Origin: Deltaproteobacteria bacterium
GTDB lineage: Bacteria; Myxococcota_A; Polyangia; Haliangiales; JADYYK01
Direction of reading: 5' to 3'
DNA length: 35,426 nt
Assembly (NCBI GenBank): GCA_020853705.1
Contig: JADYYK010000025.1
Location: 1 to 35,426 of the forward strand
Position 1 is the stretch's first letter, and every line of letters starts with the position of its first letter. The notes below the pieces were generated by a model. The model was not told where the DNA came from. It saw only the letters and a list, made by a program, of their open reading frames with translations, and did no database searches. The position numbers and the translations under genes were made by a program. Below, piece by piece: positions 17,346-28,069 of the stretch.

Positions 17346-18002
17346 GTGATTTCCCATACAATCGTTGCAGTGCAAACGACCGTCCTGCTGATCCGTCACG
17401 GCGTCACCGACTGGCACCGCGAGGGTCGGCTGCTCGGCCACCGCGACATCGGGCTCAACGCCGATGGCATCAACCAGTCGCACGCCGCCGCCAAGGCGCT
17501 GCGCGATCTGCCCATCGCCGAGATCCTGACCTCGCCGCTGGTGCGCGCGGTGCAGACCGCCGAGATCGTGGCCGGCCAGTTCGATCTCGAGGTCGCGCGT
17601 GATCCGCGCCTGACCGACCTCAACCCCGGCATGTGGGAGGGCAAGGCCTGGGCCGACATCGCCGACTCGCCCGAGTACAAGAAGTTCCTGGCCGACCCGC
17701 TGGCCGAGAGCATCCCCGGTGGCGGTGACAGCCTGATCTCGGCGCAGACCCGCGCGGTGCGCTCGGTCGAGCAGTCGCTGGGCGACAATCCCACCGGCTC
17801 GTGCATCCTGGTGGTCTCGCACGCGGCGCCGATCCGCCTGCTGCTGGCGCACTACCTCGGCATGCACGTGGCCAGCTACCACCGCCTGACCGTGCAGCCA
17901 GGCTCCATCTCGGTGCTGCGCTTCTCCGGCGACCGCGACCTGCCGCGCGTCCTCGGCGTCAACCTGCATGAGGAAGTGCGCCCGGTCCTCGCGCCGCGCT
18001 GA
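17346..18002 (+). CDS. Histidine phosphatase (phosphoglycerate mutase-like) family protein
   Basis: The phosphohistidine motif LLIRHG is at residues 14-19 (R17, H18). R67 in 'SPLVRAVQTAEI', E98 in 'GMWEGK' and H159 in 'VVSHAAPIR' complete the active site of the cofactor-independent branch. The length of 218 residues is typical. The GTG at 17346 has 'agga' in front. A GTG at 17370 (VQTTVLLIRHG) would also keep the whole domain. The substrate cannot be told: members act on phosphosugars, alpha-ribazole phosphate or proteins. It is followed by about 140 bp without a gene, then a promoter. It is probably monocistronic. Confidence 0.9.
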   Translation: MISHTIVAVQTTVLLIRHGVTDWHREGRLLGHRDIGLNADGINQSHAAAKALRDLPIAEILTSPLVRAVQTAEIVAGQFDLEVARDPRLTDLNPGMWEGKAWADIADSPEYKKFLADPLAESIPGGGDSLISAQTRAVRSVEQSLGDNPTGSCILVVSHAAPIRLLLAHYLGMHVASYHRLTVQPGSISVLRFSGDRDLPRVLGVNLHEEVRPVLAPR

Positions 18003-18140
18003 TACCGCGCAGGCCACCTGTCACCTGATGCCAGCTCCACCGGGCCGTCACCGGGCCGGACGCCACAGTTTCACGCGGTTTGGCATCTCAGCGCCGTGCG
18101 GAGCTGCGAATCGACCTCAAAAAACGCGCAATCCGTTCGC

Positions 18141-18169
18141 TTGACACCCTGTAACCAGGTTGCTACGAA
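18141..18169 (+). promoter_or_regulatory. Sigma-70-type promoter with palindromic spacer
   Basis: TTGACA (18141-18146) matches the -35 consensus fully. A 17-bp spacer leads to TACGAA (18164-18169) as a weaker -10. The spacer holds an imperfect inverted repeat (gtaacc-a-ggttgc, 18151-18163) that could be an operator. The start codon at 18221 lies about 45 bp after the expected transcript start, and 'ggagga' precedes it. Confidence 0.55.
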
Positions 18170-18220
18170 CCCTGCGACGATCTGCCGCATGGACAGGTCG
18201 CTCTCTCTGTGGAGGAGACG

Positions 18221-19030
18221 ATGATCCGGAACCGCGCATTGCTGACTGCCTCGATGGTTGCCGCCGCTGCCCTGGCTGTGGCTGGTTGCAAGAAGAAGAA
18301 GACGCAGGAGCCGCCGCCGGACGAGACCGACAGCCCCAGCGCCAGCGCCAGCCCCAGCGCCAGCGCCGATCCGACCCCGACCGCCCCCGCCGGCGGCAAG
18401 GGCAGCATCACCGGCTCGGTCGCCTTCACCGGCACCGCGCCGACCCTGAAGCCCACCACCCCGGACAAGGACCCGGCCGTGTGCGGCAGCAGCATCCCCG
18501 ACGAGTCGCTGATCGTGAACGCCAACAAGACGGTCAAGAACGTCGTCGTCCGCGTGGTCAGTGACATGAAGGTCCCCGGCCCCAGCACCCCGGTGATCGT
18601 CGACCAGAAGGGCTGCCAGTACCACCCGCACGTCAGCACCGCCGTCCTGGGCCAGAAGATCGAGGCCCACTCCAGCGACACCACCATCATGCACAACGTG
18701 CACTCGTACCAGGGCGAGGGTGACGCGCAGACCGGCCTCGACAACATCTCGCAGCCGCCGGGCTCGCCGCCCGCCGACCTGCAGGTCCCCGAGGAGGGCG
18801 GCGCCCTGCTGCTCAAGTGCGACGTCCATCCGTGGATGACCGCGTACGTGGTGGTCTCGAGCCACCCCTTCGCGGCCGTGACCGGCGACGACGGCAGCTT
18901 CAAGATCGAGGGCGTGCCCGCCGGCAAGTACACCATCGAGGCCTGGCACGAGACCCTGGGCAAGAAGACCGTCGAGGTCGAGGTCACTGCCGACAAGGGT
19001 GTGGAAGCCAAGTTCGAGTACTCGAAGTAA
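18221..19030 (+). CDS. Cupredoxin-like lipoprotein with C-terminal Ig-like (carboxypeptidase-regulatory) domain
   Basis: The ATG at 18221 follows 'ggagga'; an in-frame GTG at 18209 is too close to that site. The signal has lipobox VAGC followed by Lys. A Ser/Ala/Pro linker precedes the domain. 'CGSSIPDESLIV', 'HNVHSY' and 'LKCDVHPWM' give His, Cys, His and Met in a cupredoxin-like order (C-x2-H-x2-M). The last 60 residues 'AVTGDDGSFKIEGVPAGKYTIEAWHE' are a carboxypeptidase-regulatory-like beta sandwich. It probably binds copper at the membrane. It lies just upstream of the ctaA-ctaB oxidase-assembly operon, which fits a role in copper handling or electron transfer for that oxidase (inference). 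Confidence 0.82.
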   Translation: MIRNRALLTASMVAAAALAVAGCKKKKTQEPPPDETDSPSASASPSASADPTPTAPAGGKGSITGSVAFTGTAPTLKPTTPDKDPAVCGSSIPDESLIVNANKTVKNVVVRVVSDMKVPGPSTPVIVDQKGCQYHPHVSTAVLGQKIEAHSSDTTIMHNVHSYQGEGDAQTGLDNISQPPGSPPADLQVPEEGGALLLKCDVHPWMTAYVVVSSHPFAAVTGDDGSFKIEGVPAGKYTIEAWHETLGKKTVEVEVTADKGVEAKFEYSK

Positions 19031-19110
19031 TCCGGTCCTCCGGACCGGATTACTTCGAGTGCTCGTCCGGCTCCGGCTCCGGCTCCGGCTCCGTTTCTCC
19101 GTGCAACGCA
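19015..19110 (+). terminator. Gene-end mirror hairpin with TCCG tail
   Basis: The left arm 19015-19038 holds the last codons and TAA of the preceding gene. The right arm 19042-19065 matches it at 23 of 24 positions, the other being a G-U pair, around a 3-nt loop. The tail is 'gtccggctccggctccgg' and further ctccg words to about 19107. This is the clearest case of the family. Confidence 0.75.
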
Positions 19111-19201
19111 TCGGCCCTCCCGTGCATCGCTCCCCGCCCCTGTCCACCACGTCTAAACCCTTGCCGTCCGACGCGATTTCTGGTTACTACTGCACCCGCT
19201 C

Positions 19202-20182
19202 ATGAGGGAGTACCGGTTCACGCAGGCGACCGCAGTCGCCGTCTTCCTGCTGCTCCTGGTGGGCGGTCTGGTCAACCCCACGGGGTCGAGCCTGGCCTGC
19301 CCGGACTGGCCCCTGTGCTACGGCAGCGCCTTCCCCGACATGAAGGGGGGGATCCTGTACGAGCACTCGCACCGGCTGCTGGCCACCGCCGTCGGCGTGC
19401 TGACCATCATCATGACCTGGCTGGTGCTGCGCGCGCGCCGGCCCGGGACGCCCGGGGCCGGGCGGGTCCGGCTGCTGACCAAGATCGCGCTGCCGCTGGT
19501 GCTGGCGCAGGGCGCCCTGGGTGGCGTCACCGTGCTGCTCAAGCTGCCGATGATCGTGACGCTGACCCACCTCGTGAACTCGATGTTCTTCTTCGCGCTG
19601 GTGCTGACCATCGCGTGGCACCTGTCCCCTGCCGGAGCGGAACGGGTCTCCTCGAAGCTTCGCTTCGAGGGGCCTGGCCGGCGCTGGATCGTCGTCGCCG
19701 GCGTGCTGGTGATCGCCCAGATCCTGCTCGGCGGGATCGTGCGCCACACCAAGTCGGCCTCGACCTGCCGCGAGCTGCCGCTGTGCGGTGACTCGCTGTG
19801 GCCGACCCACCTGCACCCCTCGGCGCGCATCCACATGGCGCACCGCATCTTCGGCGTCATCGTGGCGCTGGTCGTGATCAGCGTGGCCATCCAGGTCTAT
19901 CGCCGCGCGCGCAAGGCCGGCCATGTGCGGCTGGCCCGCCTGGCGCTGCTGGCCCCGGTGCTGGTGCTGACGCAGGTCACCCTGGGCGTGCTCAACGTCT
20001 ACTTCGAGCTGCCGCTGTCGATCGTCACCGCGCACCTGGGCGGCGCGGCGCTGCTGTTCGCGCTGCACGTGTGGATGTTCTGGACCGCGTCACCGGTGGC
20101 GGCGGCGCAGCGCGCCACGGCCCCGACGGCCGAGCGCACCGGGGACGATGCCCACGGCACGCTGGCAGGGAGCGCCCGATGA
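19202..20182 (+). CDS. ctaA: Haem A synthase CtaA/COX15
   Basis: This membrane enzyme oxidises haem O to haem A for aa3-type oxidases. The 326-residue protein has eight predicted helices. E54 and H57 (YEHSHR), His in 'LTHLVNS', H in 'IHMAHRIFG' and H in 'VTAHLGG' are the haem-ligand and catalytic positions. The two Cys pairs (C33/C39 in 'ACPDWPLC'; 'TCRELPLC' after helix 5) are those of the Bacillus-type enzyme. The loop between helices 4 and 5 carries 'RVSSKLRFEG', encoded by a palindrome at 19650-19670. No Shine-Dalgarno is visible before the ATG, so translation may be leaderless. The stop overlaps the ctaB start (ATGA). Confidence 0.95.
   Translation: MREYRFTQATAVAVFLLLLVGGLVNPTGSSLACPDWPLCYGSAFPDMKGGILYEHSHRLLATAVGVLTIIMTWLVLRARRPGTPGAGRVRLLTKIALPLVLAQGALGGVTVLLKLPMIVTLTHLVNSMFFFALVLTIAWHLSPAGAERVSSKLRFEGPGRRWIVVAGVLVIAQILLGGIVRHTKSASTCRELPLCGDSLWPTHLHPSARIHMAHRIFGVIVALVVISVAIQVYRRARKAGHVRLARLALLAPVLVLTQVTLGVLNVYFELPLSIVTAHLGGAALLFALHVWMFWTASPVAAAQRATAPTAERTGDDAHGTLAGSAR
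19650..19670 (-). repeat. Palindromic element inside ctaA
   Basis: An 8-bp stem (cctcgaag / cttcgagg) with a 5-nt loop lies in the reading frame. Read on the minus strand it is followed by 'agacccgttccgctccgg' (about 19632-19649), the same hairpin-plus-TCCG-tail layout as the gene-end elements. It codes for a hydrophilic loop, so insertion would be tolerated. Confidence 0.6.
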
Positions 20183-21164
20183 GCGCGGCTCCCGTCAGCG
20201 AGGTCGACGCGCCCGCCGCGGCCAAGGCCGCCGCGGTCTCCGGGGCCTCCGGGGCCTCCGGGGCCTACGACGCCCCCGCCGTGGCCAGCGCCGTCGTCGA
20301 GCAGCGCTCCCCCGTCTCCGACATCCTCACGCTCGGCAAGCCGCAGATCACCCTGATGGCGGTGCTGACCGCCGCCGGCGGCTTCGTGCTGGCGCCCGGC
20401 GCGGTCCACTTCGCGCAGCTGATGCTGACCCTGGCCGGCACCGCGCTGCTGGTGGCCAGCGCCAACACCCTCAACATGTGGCTCGAGCGCAGCAGCGACC
20501 GCCTGATGACGCGGACCGCGCGGCGGCCGCTGCCGGCGGGGCGCATGGCCCCGGGGGTCGCGCTGCTGACCGGCATCCTCGAGGCCGCGGTGGGCGCGCC
20601 CCTGCTGACCTTCACCGTCAACGGCTGGGCAGGGCTGCTCGGCGTGTTCGCGCTGCTGTCCTATGTGCTGGTGTACACGCCGATGAAGCGGCTGTCGCCA
20701 TGGGCGCTGCACGTCGGCGCCATCCCGGGCGCCATCCCGCCGCTGCTGGGCTGGGCTGCGGCGACCGGGCGGATCGACGCCCCGGGGCTGGTGCTGTTCG
20801 GCATCCTGTTCCTGTGGCAGCTGCCGCACTTCATCGCCATCGCGCTGTTCCGCAAGGCCGACTATGCCCGCGCCGGCATCCGCATCCTGCCCGTGGTCAA
20901 GGGTGACGCCGCCGCGCGCCGCCATGCGCTGGTGACCGCCGTGATGCTGCTCGCGGTCTCGGTGCTGCTGTACCCGCTCGGGGTGGCCGGTCTGGTGTAT
21001 CTGATCTCGGCCATCGTGCTGGGCGCGCTGTTCGTCGGCTGCGCCGCCTATGGGGTGTTCGCGCGCGCGCCGGGCGACCGCTGGGCGCGCCAGCTGTTCG
21101 GCGTCTCGCTGCTGTACCTGACGCTGCTGTTCGTGGCGCTGATGGCGCCGCACTCGCTGGGCTG

Positions 21165-21165
<1 letters not shown>
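20179..21165 (+). CDS. ctaB: Protohaem IX farnesyltransferase CtaB/COX10
   Basis: It adds the farnesyl group to haem B to make haem O, the substrate of CtaA. The UbiA-type membrane protein has 328 residues. The first Asp-rich-type motif is N99-x3-E103-x3-D107 followed by 'RTARRPLP'. The second region is 'YTPMKRLSPWALHVGAIPGA', and 'LWQLPHF' is the typical later motif. About 40 residues of Ala/Ser-rich sequence precede the first helix and include SGASGASGA, from a 9-bp repeat. The ATG overlaps the ctaA stop. Confidence 0.95.
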
Positions 21166-22135
<970 letters not shown>

Positions 22136-22139
<4 letters not shown>

Positions 22140-23020
22140 GCGCCAGCACGAGCACGAGCACGAGGGATACACCCGCGCCACGCGACATCCCGCGCCCCGG
22201 CGCCGTGCGCCTGACCACGGCCGCCATCACCACCCTGGTCGCGCGAGATCTCCTGCGCTTCGTGCGCCAGCCCAGCCGCATCGTCGGTGCGCTGTCACAG
22301 CCGCTGCTGCTGTGGCTGGTCATCGGTTCGGGCTATGGCGGCACCATGCGCAGCGCCGGCGAGGCCGGCTACCTGGGCTACTTCTTCCCCGGCGTGGTCG
22401 CCATGGTCGTCCTGTTCACGGCCATCTTCTCGACCATGTCCGTGATCGAGGACCGCCACGCCGGCTTCCTGCAGGCCGTGCTGGTCGCGCCGGCCCCGCG
22501 CCTGGCGCTGGTGCTGGGCAAGACCCTGGGTGGCACCCTGATCGCCCTGTTCCAGGGTGGCCTGTTCCTCCTGCTGTCGCCGTGGGCCGGCTTCCCGCTG
22601 GGCAGCGTGCACTGGCCCGCCGCGCTGGCCACGCTGGCGCTGCTGTCGCTGGGGCTGACCGCGCTCGGCTTCGCGCTGGCCTGGGCCATCGACTCGACCC
22701 AGGGCTATCACGCCGTGATGTCGGTGCTGCTGATGCCGCTGTGGATCGTCTCGGGGGCCATGTTCCCGGCCGCCAAGGGCGGTGGCTGGCTGGCCACCGT
22801 GATGACCTGGAACCCGGTCGCCTATGGCGTCGCCGGGCTGCGCCGCGCCCTCGCGGGCGGCGACCTCGCGCCCGGCCTCGGCGTCCCCGGCGCCACCGCC
22901 GCGCGCGAGCTCATCGTGTGCGCCGGCTTCGCCGTTGGCTGCATCGCGCTGGCGGCGCTGGCCAGCAGCGCCCCCAGCCGGCGCGGTCGCCCGGCGCGCA
23001 CCAGCGGAGCCAAGCCGTGA
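22136..23020 (+). CDS. ABC-2 type permease
   Basis: The 294-residue protein has six predicted helices and the ABC-2 family pattern ('LVARDLLRFVRQPSRIVGAL' at the cytoplasmic N-terminus, 'YFFPGVVAMVVLFTAIFSTM', 'PLWIVSGAMFP', 'WNPVAYGVAGLRRAL'). The ATG overlaps the ATPase stop (ATGA). Residues 3-9 are Ser/Thr repeats encoded by 'gagcac' hexamers (22145-22165), the same unit as in the DNA ligase. It forms the membrane part of the exporter with the preceding ATPase. Confidence 0.9.
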
Positions 23021-23445
23021 CCTTCGCCGAGCTGCACCCGGCCATCAACGCCGGCCTCAACTTCACCTCGTTTCTCTTCCTGGTCGCCGGCTTTCGCGCC
23101 ATCCGCGGCCGTCGCATCGAGATCCACCGCAAGCGGATGCTGGGCGCGGCCACGGTCTCGGCGGTGTTCCTGGTCTCGTATCTGATCCGCTTCGCCACCA
23201 CCGGGGCGCACAAGTACCCGCACCTCGGCTGGGACCGCACGCTGTACTTCGTCATCCTGTTCTCGCACATGGTGCTGGCGGTCGCGGTGCTGCCAATGGT
23301 GCTGCGCACCCTGTTCCTCGGCCTCAAGAACCGCCGCCCCGAGCACCGCCGCCTGGCGCGCTGGACCTTCCCGATCTGGCTCTATGTGTCGGTCACCGGC
23401 GTCGTGGTCTATGTGATGCTGTACCATGTGGGCCCACGCCTCTAG
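23017..23445 (+). CDS. DUF420 membrane protein, CtaM/YozB-like
   Basis: The 142-residue protein has four helices and begins with a GTG that overlaps the permease stop (GTGA). The family pattern includes 'HPAINAGLNFTSFLFLVAGF', 'IHRKRMLGA', 'FSHMVLAVAVLP' and 'HRRLARWTFPIWLYVSVTGVVVYVMLY', with conserved His in the helices. In Firmicutes the DUF420 protein CtaM is needed for an active aa3-type oxidase. The operon with ctaA and ctaB supports the same role here (inference from family and context). Confidence 0.88.
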   Translation: MTFAELHPAINAGLNFTSFLFLVAGFRAIRGRRIEIHRKRMLGAATVSAVFLVSYLIRFATTGAHKYPHLGWDRTLYFVILFSHMVLAVAVLPMVLRTLFLGLKNRRPEHRRLARWTFPIWLYVSVTGVVVYVMLYHVGPRL

Positions 23446-23478
23446 GGCGCCACCCCTCAAGCGGCCACGGGCATAACC

Positions 23479-24771
<1,293 letters not shown>

Positions 24772-24780
<9 letters not shown>

Positions 24781-24820
24781 CGACTGAACCCTGGGTTCAG
24801 TCCTCGTCCGGTTCCGTAAT
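24772..24820 (+). terminator. Gene-end mirror hairpin with short TCCG tail
   Basis: The last coding bases and stop (gaggactga, 24772-24780) are complementary to 24797-24805, enclosing 'gactgaac' / 'gttcagtc' (24782-24789 with 24795-24802). Two alternative stems are therefore possible. The tail is 'gtccggttccg'. There is no U-tract. It closes the cta-PP2C run. Confidence 0.6.
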
Positions 24821-24995
24821 CGCCGCTGCCCTTGGCAGGAAGATTGAGCCGCCGTCCCGACGGGTCTATGCTGACAGGGGCATGAGGACTCTCCCCTCAG
24901 ATCTGAGGGAAAGCCCCCCTGCCCCGGCCGCACAAAGGTTCGAGATCATTACCCCCGAACCTGGCACCCGGCTTGAATCAGCGGAGGTTGCCCCC

Positions 24996-27101
24996 ATGTC
25001 CAGCAAACGCCCGTCCTCGATGTCCGCCCTTTTCATCCTGCTCGGCGTCGTCGCCATCGCCGCCGTGTCCCCCGGCTGTAGCTGCAACGACGAGACCGGG
25101 GTCAACGGCATCGCGTGCACCGGCACGGTGGCCAACGAGTGTCCGGTCCCGCTGATCTGCGACACCGCGAAGGGCTACTGCGTCGACGGCCGCGACGACG
25201 CCGGCACGGTGTACAGCTGCAAGCCGCCGCTGCCCGGCTGCGCCTGCAGCAACGGCGCGCCGCTGTCGTGCCTGACCGCGGGCACCGATCCCAACATCAG
25301 CGCCTCGTGCAAGGAGGGCAAGAGCTTCTGCCTCGATGGCACCTACGCCGCCTGCGAGCCGGTGCCCAACGTCAACTGCACCAGCCTGACCCTGGGCCCC
25401 GGCAAGCTCAACCCGAACCCGCAGAACTCCGACAACGTCAAGCTCGGCCCCGAGGGCGAGCTCTTGCTCGATCCCGACATGAAGAAGGTCGACTTCGGCT
25501 ACCTGTGGATCGCCAACACGGGTGAGAACACGGTGTCGAAGATCGACGTCGACACCGGCGACGAGGTCGCGCGCTACGCCTCGGTGCGTGACAGCGCGGC
25601 GGTCGGCGTGGTCCCGGTGCCGGCGCGCGGCTTCGGCGGCGACGCCTCCAACTGTGGCAACTGCCCGTCGCGCACGGCGATCGACTTCAACGGCGACGCC
25701 TTCGTGGCCAACCGCGCCTTCAACGAGCAGGGCTCGCTGACCAAGTTCGCCAACGCCACGGCCGACTGCATCGATCGCAACGGCAACATGCGCATCGACA
25801 CCTCGAAGGACCTCGACAACGACAAGCGCATCGACAAGACCGACCCCGCCGAGTTCCTGGGCGAGGCCGACGAGTGCATCCTGTGGACGGTCAAGGCCGG
25901 CAACCGAGGCGGCGTGCCGCGCGGCCTGGCGGTCGACTCCGGCGGCGCCGACGGCCGCAACGGCAACGTCTGGGTCGCGCTGTTCGCCGAGCACCGGGTC
26001 ATCCAGCTGTCGGGCGCGACCGGCGCCCCCGTCATGGTCGGCGGCCAGCCGGTCTCGGTCGACCTCGCCATGGGTGGCAACCAGCTGTCGCCCTACGGCG
26101 CCGCCATCGACGGCGCCGGCTACGTCTGGCTGCCCGGCCTGGAGAACGGCAACAACAACACCTTCATGGCCAAGGTCAACAGCGCCAGCAAGACGCTGGA
26201 GAAGATGTACCCGATCCAGGACGATCCCGACGGCTGCTCCAAGGGCTACGGCATCTCGATCGACGTCAAGCAGCGCGTCTGGCTGGGCGGCTGGGACTGC
26301 AAGGACGCCAAGGTCTTCGTGCCCTCGACCGAGACCTGGTACGACCGCGACTTCAACAGCGAGTCGAACACCCGGGGGATCGCCATCGACCTGCAAGGCG
26401 ACGTCTGGGTCGCCTACACCATGGGCAAGGTCGGCCGCTTCCGCGGTGACGACGTGGTCGCCATGGGCCAGGCCGCGCCCTCGATGACCTACACCCTGCC
26501 GCCCCCCGCCGGCGCCGCCGCCACGGTCATGAACAACACCATCGGCGTCGGCGTGGATCGCAACGGCAGCATCTGGGCGGTGTCCCGCAACGACAGCTCC
26601 GCCACCGGCGCCATCACGCGCATCCTGCCCACCGCCGGCATGATGGAGAGCTTCCCGGTCGGCAAGAGCCCCTACACCTACTCCGACTTCACCGGCTTCG
26701 GCCTGCAGACCGTGGTGCGCCCCGACGGCTTCTTCCGCAGCGTCGTCGAGGGCTGCCTCGACAGCATGAACAAGACCAAGTGGCGTGCCCTGACCTGGAA
26801 CGAGGTCGAGCCCATGGGCACCTCGGTCAAGCTGCGCGTCCGCTTCGCCGACACCATCGCCGGCCTCGACACCGCCGCCTGGTTCGGCCCCTTCGACGCC
26901 CCGCAGCCCCCGATCAACCTGATGGCCCTCGGCGTCCCCAGCACCCGCTTCGCCCAGGTCGAGGTCCAGCTCTCCAGCACCGTCCCCGGCAAGAGCCCCA
27001 GCTTCTCCGGCTACCAGCTGACCTTCGAAGGCTGCGGCACCGCCATCGGTTCACTCGGGAACGGGATCTTCGACAGCGCCCCCGGGACCGCGACGCTCTA
27101 G
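24996..27101 (+). CDS. Large Cys-rich lipoprotein with beta-propeller-like domain
   Basis: The ATG at 24996 follows 'cggagg' and starts a signal with lipobox SPGC (then SC). Residues 30-120 are Cys-rich ('CPVPLICDTAKGYC', 'CACSNGAPLSC'). From about 155 the protein has repeated blades of the type 'YLWIANTGENTVSKIDVDTG', 'GNVWVALFAEHRVIQLSGATG' and 'GYVWLPGLENG', as in Vgb/NHL-type propellers, with a Ca-binding-like stretch 'DRNGNMRIDTSKDLDNDKRID'. It is probably a surface-exposed binding protein. The C-terminal 20 residues after 'FEGCG' look unlike the propeller, and the stop lies in a hairpin loop. An upstream ATG at 24882 would put 38 residues before the signal and is rejected. Confidence 0.82.
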   Translation: MSSKRPSSMSALFILLGVVAIAAVSPGCSCNDETGVNGIACTGTVANECPVPLICDTAKGYCVDGRDDAGTVYSCKPPLPGCACSNGAPLSCLTAGTDPNISASCKEGKSFCLDGTYAACEPVPNVNCTSLTLGPGKLNPNPQNSDNVKLGPEGELLLDPDMKKVDFGYLWIANTGENTVSKIDVDTGDEVARYASVRDSAAVGVVPVPARGFGGDASNCGNCPSRTAIDFNGDAFVANRAFNEQGSLTKFANATADCIDRNGNMRIDTSKDLDNDKRIDKTDPAEFLGEADECILWTVKAGNRGGVPRGLAVDSGGADGRNGNVWVALFAEHRVIQLSGATGAPVMVGGQPVSVDLAMGGNQLSPYGAAIDGAGYVWLPGLENGNNNTFMAKVNSASKTLEKMYPIQDDPDGCSKGYGISIDVKQRVWLGGWDCKDAKVFVPSTETWYDRDFNSESNTRGIAIDLQGDVWVAYTMGKVGRFRGDDVVAMGQAAPSMTYTLPPPAGAAATVMNNTIGVGVDRNGSIWAVSRNDSSATGAITRILPTAGMMESFPVGKSPYTYSDFTGFGLQTVVRPDGFFRSVVEGCLDSMNKTKWRALTWNEVEPMGTSVKLRVRFADTIAGLDTAAWFGPFDAPQPPINLMALGVPSTRFAQVEVQLSSTVPGKSPSFSGYQLTFEGCGTAIGSLGNGIFDSAPGTATL

Positions 27102-27135
27102 CGTCGCGTCCGTCCCGCTCGCCCCCCGCCGTCAC
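27084..27135 (+). terminator. Gene-end hairpin with TCCG-type tail
   Basis: The stem 'gcgacgc' (27090-27096) pairs with 27101-27107, and the TAG sits in the loop. An outer 'gggac' (27084-27088) pairs with 27112-27116 across a small bulge. 'gtccgtcccgctcgcc' follows. It lies between convergent genes. Confidence 0.6.
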
Positions 27136-27170
27136 CCCCTCGCGCTTCATCCGCTCGCCTGAACCTCACG

Positions 27171-27225
27171 TCTCCTCGCGTCTCCTCGCGTCTCCTCGCG
27201 TCTCCTCGCGTCTCCTCGCGTCTCC
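27171..27225 (+). repeat. 10-bp tandem repeat (5 copies)
   Basis: The unit tctcctcgcg occurs five times without change at 27171-27220, with a partial sixth copy (tctcc) at 27221-27225. It lies between the 3' end of the propeller lipoprotein gene and the 3' end of the transposase gene. Confidence 0.9.
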
Positions 27226-27241
27226 CGGATGTCCGCCCCAA

Positions 27242-27991
27242 TCAAGTTTTGCGGCCCGGCAGATGATCGACCTCGATCAAGCCGGCCCGCCGCCAGCCCA
27301 CCGTCAACAGCCACGACCTCGCCTCGGCCAGCCGCGGTGCGGCGCGCGACGGCGCCCAGCGCCCCGTCACCGCGTCACCGTCACGACCCCGCCAGCCCTC
27401 GAAGTACCAGCCCGACGAGCACGGGTCGATCCACCAGCGCGCCAGCCGCCGCCCCCGCGCTGCGGCGTGGTGCCGGTAGTTGCACAGCACATACCCCAGC
27501 GCGTGCCGCACCTCCCGTGGCGACGCGACCTCGCGCGCATGGTAGCGGTCCGCAAACGCCGCCCCGCGCCGCCCGATCACCTTGTTGAGGGCCCGCGCGA
27601 TGCGCACCGACAGCCCCTTCATCGCACGGGTCAGCGCCACCCTGTCCGCCGCCTCGACGACCAGGTGCACGTGGTCACCCTGCACCGAGAAGTACACCAC
27701 CCTTGTCGCGAAGCGCTCGCAGCCGCGCGCCAGCGACCGATAGACCGCTCGCAGCGCCCGCTCGCTGCGCAGCCACCCGACCTCCTTCCGCAGCCGCAAG
27801 GTCACATGCTGCGGATGCCGCCCGACGACCCGCGCGCGCGCGCGATGCCGCACGTTGCGCCGCCCCTGCCCGACCGGCCGCCCGGCGCCGACCCGCGCCC
27901 CACCATGCTTGCGCCACACGAACCCGAGCTGTGCAGCCTGACGCCGCCGCCTGCGCCCACTCGCCTTCCCCTGCCCCCTGCTCCGCTGCAT
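27242..27991 (-). CDS. Y1 (HUH) transposase, RAYT/IS200-like
   Basis: The HUH motif H-V-H (in 'VQGDHVHLVVEA', H107 and H109 from the ATG at 27991) and the catalytic Tyr in 'YVLCN' (Y167) are both present. 'RAMKGLSVRIARALNKVIGRRGAAFADRYHAR' between them is typical of the REP-associated/IS200-like family. The N-terminus is basic ('GGARVGAGRPVGQGRR'). The start at 27991 (MQRSRGQ) matches related proteins; ATGs at 28015 and 28030 are possible. No partner tnpB and no IS ends are visible. It lies between a 10-bp array (3' side) and a 51-bp array (5' side). In other bacteria, such lone Y1 proteins act on short palindromic repeats. Confidence 0.88.
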   Translation of the reverse strand: MQRSRGQGKASGRRRRRQAAQLGFVWRKHGGARVGAGRPVGQGRRNVRHRARARVVGRHPQHVTLRLRKEVGWLRSERALRAVYRSLARGCERFATRVVYFSVQGDHVHLVVEAADRVALTRAMKGLSVRIARALNKVIGRRGAAFADRYHAREVASPREVRHALGYVLCNYRHHAAARGRRLARWWIDPCSSGWYFEGWRGRDGDAVTGRWAPSRAAPRLAEARSWLLTVGWRRAGLIEVDHLPGRKT

Positions 27992-28069
27992 CGCACGCTC
28001 CGTTTCCGCCCACATGAATAGGGCGGACAAACCGTACAGCGAGGGTCTGACACGACATCCTCACTGGCG

